In this document: in pieces, positions 61,154-64,000 of the stretch | How positions within the stretch are numbered: position 1 is the stretch's first letter | Layout of the letters: each line of letters opens with the position of its first letter | Assembly (NCBI GenBank): GCA_965216155.1 | Contig: CBDCFD010000007.1 | Location: forward strand, 1,302,001-1,366,000 | Source of the DNA: CATOSP01 sp965216155 | GTDB taxonomy: Bacteria > Chloroflexota > Dehalococcoidia > Lucifugimonadales > UBA3495 | Length of the DNA stretch: 64,000 bases | Direction of reading: 5' to 3' | Notes under the pieces: generated by a model | The model's database searches: none | Told to the model about the DNA's origin: nothing | The model's input: the letters and a program-made list of their open reading frames with translations, nothing else | Made by a program: the position numbers and the translations under genes

Positions 61154-61306
61154 GAATTGTACTTCCCAAGACCAGACGAAAAGGGCTTCGGGACTGACGC
61201 CTCCAAGAACACGGCGGTTGCAGACACCCGCAGATTTGCGGAGAGGCTCAAGCCATCGCTCAAGGGGAACACCCGGCATCCACACTTCAGGGAGAGAGGG
61301 ACCTGC

Positions 61307-61669
61307 TTGGTAATTCTGATTAGCTTCGACATAGACGGAACACTGGAGATCGGGGACCCGCCTGGGGTCCTGTCCATGGAAATGGTGCGACGCGCCCACG
61401 AAAGGGGTATGCTGGTCGGCAGTTGCTCCGACCGGACCATGAGCGGGCAGAAAGCCATCTGGGAAAGCCATAACATCCCGGTGGACTTCGTCGTGTCCAA
61501 GCACATGCTCCCCGACGTTAAAGAGAGGTTCCCGGCCGACGTTTACTACCACATCGGGGACCGGGAAGACTTGGACAAGAAGTACGCTTTGGACGCCGGG
61601 TTCGAGTTCCTTTGGCCCGACGAAGCCCTCGAAGAACCCTGGTACCAGTTGGAAGGCGGCTCCGCCTAG
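61307..61669 (+). CDS. HAD-like phosphatase family protein
   Basis: A 120-residue protein starting at TTG behind GAGAGAGGGA. ILISFDIDGTLEIGDPPGVL is HAD motif I with nucleophile Asp. VGSCSDRTMSGQKAIWES supplies a motif II-like serine, and YHIGDREDLDKKYALDAGFE gives the acidic motif IV. It lacks a large cap domain and is short for the family. The frame extends upstream through the tRNA gene, so I start after it. The substrate is not evident. Confidence 0.8.
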   Translation: MVILISFDIDGTLEIGDPPGVLSMEMVRRAHERGMLVGSCSDRTMSGQKAIWESHNIPVDFVVSKHMLPDVKERFPADVYYHIGDREDLDKKYALDAGFEFLWPDEALEEPWYQLEGGSA

Positions 61670-61684
61670 AGCCGCCTTACTTTT
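61653..61684 (+). terminator. Rho-independent terminator of the HAD-like gene
   Basis: AAGGCGGCTC and GAGCCGCCTT form a 10-bp stem with a 6-base loop overlapping the stop codon, followed by ACTTTT. Confidence 0.85.
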
Positions 61685-61715
61685 CGCCCACGGGCGGGAT
61701 AGGCCACTAAACTCG

Positions 61716-62162
61716 TTAACGCAGGCCGACCAGTTCCACCTCAAACTTAAGCGTGGCTCCCGGCGGGATCACACCACCGGCTCCCCTATCGCCATAGGCC
61801 AACTGGGGAGGAATAACGAGTTCCCGCCTGCCGCCGACGTTCATGGACGCCACACCCTCGTCCCAACCCTGAATTACCATTCCCGCCCCGATCCTGAATT
61901 CCAGCGGGACGCCCCGGTCCACCGAGCTGTCGAATTTGGTGCCGTCCAGGAGCCAACCGGTGTAGTGGACGGAGGCCGTCTGGCCGTTTTGGGCAGCCTC
62001 GCCAGTGCCTACCTCGATATCCCTGTATTGCAGTCCCGAAGGCGTTGTCGTAAGTTCTTCCATCTTGTCCCCCATGTCCTGATTGGAAGGTGTGGCCGTT
62101 TCGGGCTGAGTACAAGCAATCACGAGAAACAACGCCAGCCCCAGGAAGAAACTCCATCGCAT
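61716..62162 (-). CDS. FKBP-type peptidyl-prolyl isomerase lipoprotein
   Basis: A 148-residue exported PPIase. The signal peptide MRWSFFLGLALFLVIAC ends in a lipobox (VIAC) with Cys17, so it should be lipid-anchored. After a linker the FKBP domain runs from SGLQYRDIEVGTGEAAQNGQ through TASVHYTGWLLDGTKFDSSV and VIQGWDEGVASMNVGG to IPPQLAYGDRGAGGVIPPGA. All hallmark aromatic residues (Y, FD, VIxGW, YG) are present. It assists folding of extracytoplasmic proteins. Confidence 0.94.
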   Translation of the reverse strand: MRWSFFLGLALFLVIACTQPETATPSNQDMGDKMEELTTTPSGLQYRDIEVGTGEAAQNGQTASVHYTGWLLDGTKFDSSVDRGVPLEFRIGAGMVIQGWDEGVASMNVGGRRELVIPPQLAYGDRGAGGVIPPGATLKFEVELVGLR

Positions 62163-62305
62163 CGGCCTTACCCCCGCTAATTATGGCCTGAAGATTCTAG
62201 CACAGTCCGCACGATGGAGACCGCTCAAGATGGACAAGCCCTCCCCCGCGACGTACTATTCCCGCGTGCAAATAAACGTGCCAATAAATCCGGAGGTGAA
62301 TTCCA

Positions 62306-62854
62306 ATGGTCCGTGTACCTTATGTAACCCGCGAAGAGCTGGACGCGGAAGGCCAGGAGATCTACGATACGATTCGAAGGGATAGGAATACCGACGAGGT
62401 AGGTCTGCAGTTTCGAGCCCTGCTGAACAACCCCAAGGCCGCCGGCTACCTGACTTCAATGGGGGCGTCGCTTCGCTTTCAGAGTTCGGTGCCCGACAAC
62501 CTGAAAGAGTTGGCCATAATCCTGACCGCCCGGGAATGGAACAGCGACATCGAGTGGACGGGCCACTCCCTAGCCGCAGCCCGCGCCGGTGTTAGCGACG
62601 CTTCAATCGAAAGCATCCGGACCTACAAGACCGATGAAGTCCTCACCGTGGACGAAGCGGCTGTCGCCAAGTTCGTCCACGAGATGGTCCGCAATAAGGC
62701 GGTCACCGACCAGACCTACGGCGCGGTCCAGTCGCTCCTGGGAGACCGGGGGGCCGTGGACCTGACGCTGACCGTGTCCTACTACAGCGCCCTGGCCCTG
62801 GCGCAAATTGCGCTGGAACTGGAGATGGGCGAGGGACGGGTGTCCACCCTCTAA
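62306..62854 (+). CDS. Carboxymuconolactone decarboxylase (AhpD-like) family protein
   Basis: A 182-residue helical protein starting MVRVPYVTREELDAEGQEIY behind GGAGG. LKELAIILTAREWNSDIEWT followed by GHSLAAARAGVSDASIESIR is the CMD fold. AhpD has a CxxC in this region; here the residues are WN-SD-IEWTGH without cysteines, so peroxidase reductant activity is unlikely. This matches the CMD-like group often near amidohydrolases and dehydrogenases. It overlaps the converging amidase by 4 bp. Confidence 0.88.
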   Translation: MVRVPYVTREELDAEGQEIYDTIRRDRNTDEVGLQFRALLNNPKAAGYLTSMGASLRFQSSVPDNLKELAIILTAREWNSDIEWTGHSLAAARAGVSDASIESIRTYKTDEVLTVDEAAVAKFVHEMVRNKAVTDQTYGAVQSLLGDRGAVDLTLTVSYYSALALAQIALELEMGEGRVSTL

Positions 62855-64000
62855 CCCCGGGCGGCGCTTCTCTCGTAGGCGTCGGCGGCCCGCAACACCG
62901 TGGCGTCGTCGCCAGTCTTGCCCACCAGCATCATCCCGATGGGAAGCCCCTCGGACGTGCCGCACGGGACCGTGATCGCCGGATGTCCCGTCACGTCGAA
63001 TGGACAGGTATTGGGGATCATCTCCAGGGCCCTGGCCGCGTATTCCTCGCGGCTGCAGTCTGGCTCGGGGATCCCGGTTGCCTTCAGCGGCAGGGTGGGC
63101 ATTACCAGCAAGTCAAACCGGCTGAGCGCGTCGTCGTAGGCCGCTTTTAGAGTCCTGGCCAGGTTTTGCGCCTTCGCATAGTAGTGGCCGTGGTAGTTGT
63201 CCTGCATATACTGGCCCAAGAGCACGACCAGCTTGGTCGTTTCCGACAGGTCGTTCGCCCGGCTGCGCCAACCCCGGGCGAACACGTCCAGCAGACTGGT
63301 GGTGTAGTGCCCCTTCCAGTTGGTTCCCATGCTGTTGCCGGCAACCATCAGCATGGTCGCACCCTCCACGGCGATGGCGCTCCAGACATGGTAACCGTCA
63401 AGGTGCCACGGGATGGATACCGGTTCGACCTGCGCTCCCAGACTCTCGAACGACCTGGCGGCAGCCATTACGGCTTCGTCCACATCTTTCTCAGACAGCC
63501 CCTCATGTCCAAACCCTTCCTGCAGGATGCCCAGGCGCAAACCTTGGACGTCTCCCGTCAAGGCCTGGCTATATGGCTGACCGGGAAGGCCCGCGGACTG
63601 TCTGGGGTCCAAACCATCCGGACCGGCAATGGCCTCCAACATCAAAGCGACGTCCGAGGTCGTTCGCGCCATCGGCCCCGTGTGGTCCAGGGTCAACTCG
63701 ATTGGGAATACCCCGGTGTAGGGGACGAGGCCGTAAGTGGGCTTCAGCCCGGCTATGCCGCACCAACTCGCCGGAATGCGGATCGAACCTCCCTGGTCGC
63801 CACCGATGGCCATGTCCACTTCGCCCGCTGCCACCAACGCCGCACTGCCGCTGGAAGAGCCTCCCGCGCTTCGGAGCAGGTTGGCCGGGTTTCGGACAGG
63901 CCCCGTATCCGATGTATGACTCCCTCCGGAAAAGCAAAGGCTTTCGCAGACCGCTTTGCCCAGGATATGGCCGCCTGACCCGAGGATGCGCGAGACGATC
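62851..64000 (-). CDS. Amidase-signature family enzyme, N-terminus cut by window edge
   Basis: The reverse-strand frame is open to base 64000; about 383 residues are visible of a usual 450-500. It begins IVSRILGSGGHILGKAVCES with the catalytic Lys in LGK, then GPVRNPANLLRSAGGSSSGS with the Ser-cisSer region and GGDQGGSIRIPASWCGIAGL with the nucleophile serine. The tail is HPAITVPCGTSEGLPIGMML. The intact Ser-Ser-Lys triad indicates an active amidase; the substrate (amide, nitrile-derived, or Glu-tRNA-Gln) is not clear, though no gatBC is present so GatA is unlikely. Confidence 0.93.
   Translation of the reverse strand, partial: IVSRILGSGGHILGKAVCESLCFSGGSHTSDTGPVRNPANLLRSAGGSSSGSAALVAAGEVDMAIGGDQGGSIRIPASWCGIAGLKPTYGLVPYTGVFPIELTLDHTGPMARTTSDVALMLEAIAGPDGLDPRQSAGLPGQPYSQALTGDVQGLRLGILQEGFGHEGLSEKDVDEAVMAAARSFESLGAQVEPVSIPWHLDGYHVWSAIAVEGATMLMVAGNSMGTNWKGHYTTSLLDVFARGWRSRANDLSETTKLVVLLGQYMQDNYHGHYYAKAQNLARTLKAAYDDALSRFDLLVMPTLPLKATGIPEPDCSREEYAARALEMIPNTCPFDVTGHPAITVPCGTSEGLPIGMMLVGKTGDDATVLRAADAYERSAARG

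Noticed and set aside
61061..61306. N-terminal extension of the HAD-like protein
   Set aside because: It would run through the tRNA-Sec gene; the HAD fold starts after 61307.

Overview
The window reads as one stretch of a moderately GC-rich bacterial chromosome with dense genes on both strands, many TTG and GTG starts behind clear AGGAGG-type ribosome sites, and several families of short dispersed repeats. The gene set (two-domain ThyX-like protein, 2-oxoacid:ferredoxin oxidoreductase, repeated ThDP-dependent enzymes, acyl-CoA dehydrogenases, F420/LLM-type oxidoreductase, SCP-x-like thiolase, lipoprotein cytochromes c) suggests a Chloroflexota organism, perhaps of the Dehalococcoidia/SAR202 type. 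That placement is an inference from gene content; no rRNA or ribosomal protein gene is present to confirm it.

Layout. 0-6.2 kb (minus): purF and purM (partial), a pair of acyl-CoA dehydrogenases, and a decayed D-aminoacylase. 6.5-9.6 kb (plus): alpha/beta hydrolase, VOC protein and a benzoylformate-decarboxylase-like enzyme interrupted by an in-frame TAG. 9.6-16.7 kb: DUF2283/DUF4258 pair, 3-hydroxyisobutyrate-dehydrogenase-like enzyme, methyltransferase, a broken membrane protein, an EVE domain fused to two SagB-type nitroreductase domains, and an acyl-CoA ligase. 16.9-20.8 kb: DUF35 protein, thiolase, small protein, HpcH aldolase, M20 peptidase. 20.9-26 kb: antitoxin relics abutting tRNA-Glu, two related cytochrome c lipoproteins, an AIR-synthase-like protein, a PLP dehydratase and a DedA protein.

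26-41.2 kb is the most accessory-looking part. It holds a small HTH operon with a strong promoter and palindromic operator, formamidase, a frameshifted SNase, two further ThDP enzymes, a 617-residue coiled-coil orphan, two near-identical Uma2 genes flanking a frameshifted DUF91/NucS-like nuclease, and a 1240-residue CHAT-STAND NTPase-TPR protein whose CHAT cysteine is missing.

41.4-64 kb is mostly metabolic and housekeeping: LLM oxidoreductase, MmgE/PrpD, ECF sigma/anti-sigma pair, Zn-ribbon microprotein, flavodoxin-like protein, ThyX-like protein, a fourth ThDP enzyme, an E2 acyltransferase with two subunit-binding domains, a repeat-rich mobile-element scar, KorB/KorA, lipoamide dehydrogenase, Tat components, a RumA-Maf fusion, thioredoxin, tRNA-Sec, a HAD-like protein, FKBP, AhpD-like protein and a partial amidase.

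Two themes recur. One is catabolism of carboxylic acids and amides through CoA esters and ThDP chemistry. The other is gene decay: five loci have a frameshift or nonsense lesion, and four of these include a likely single-base loss in or next to a short homopolymer. This could be true pseudogenisation or residual sequencing error, and raw reads would tell.
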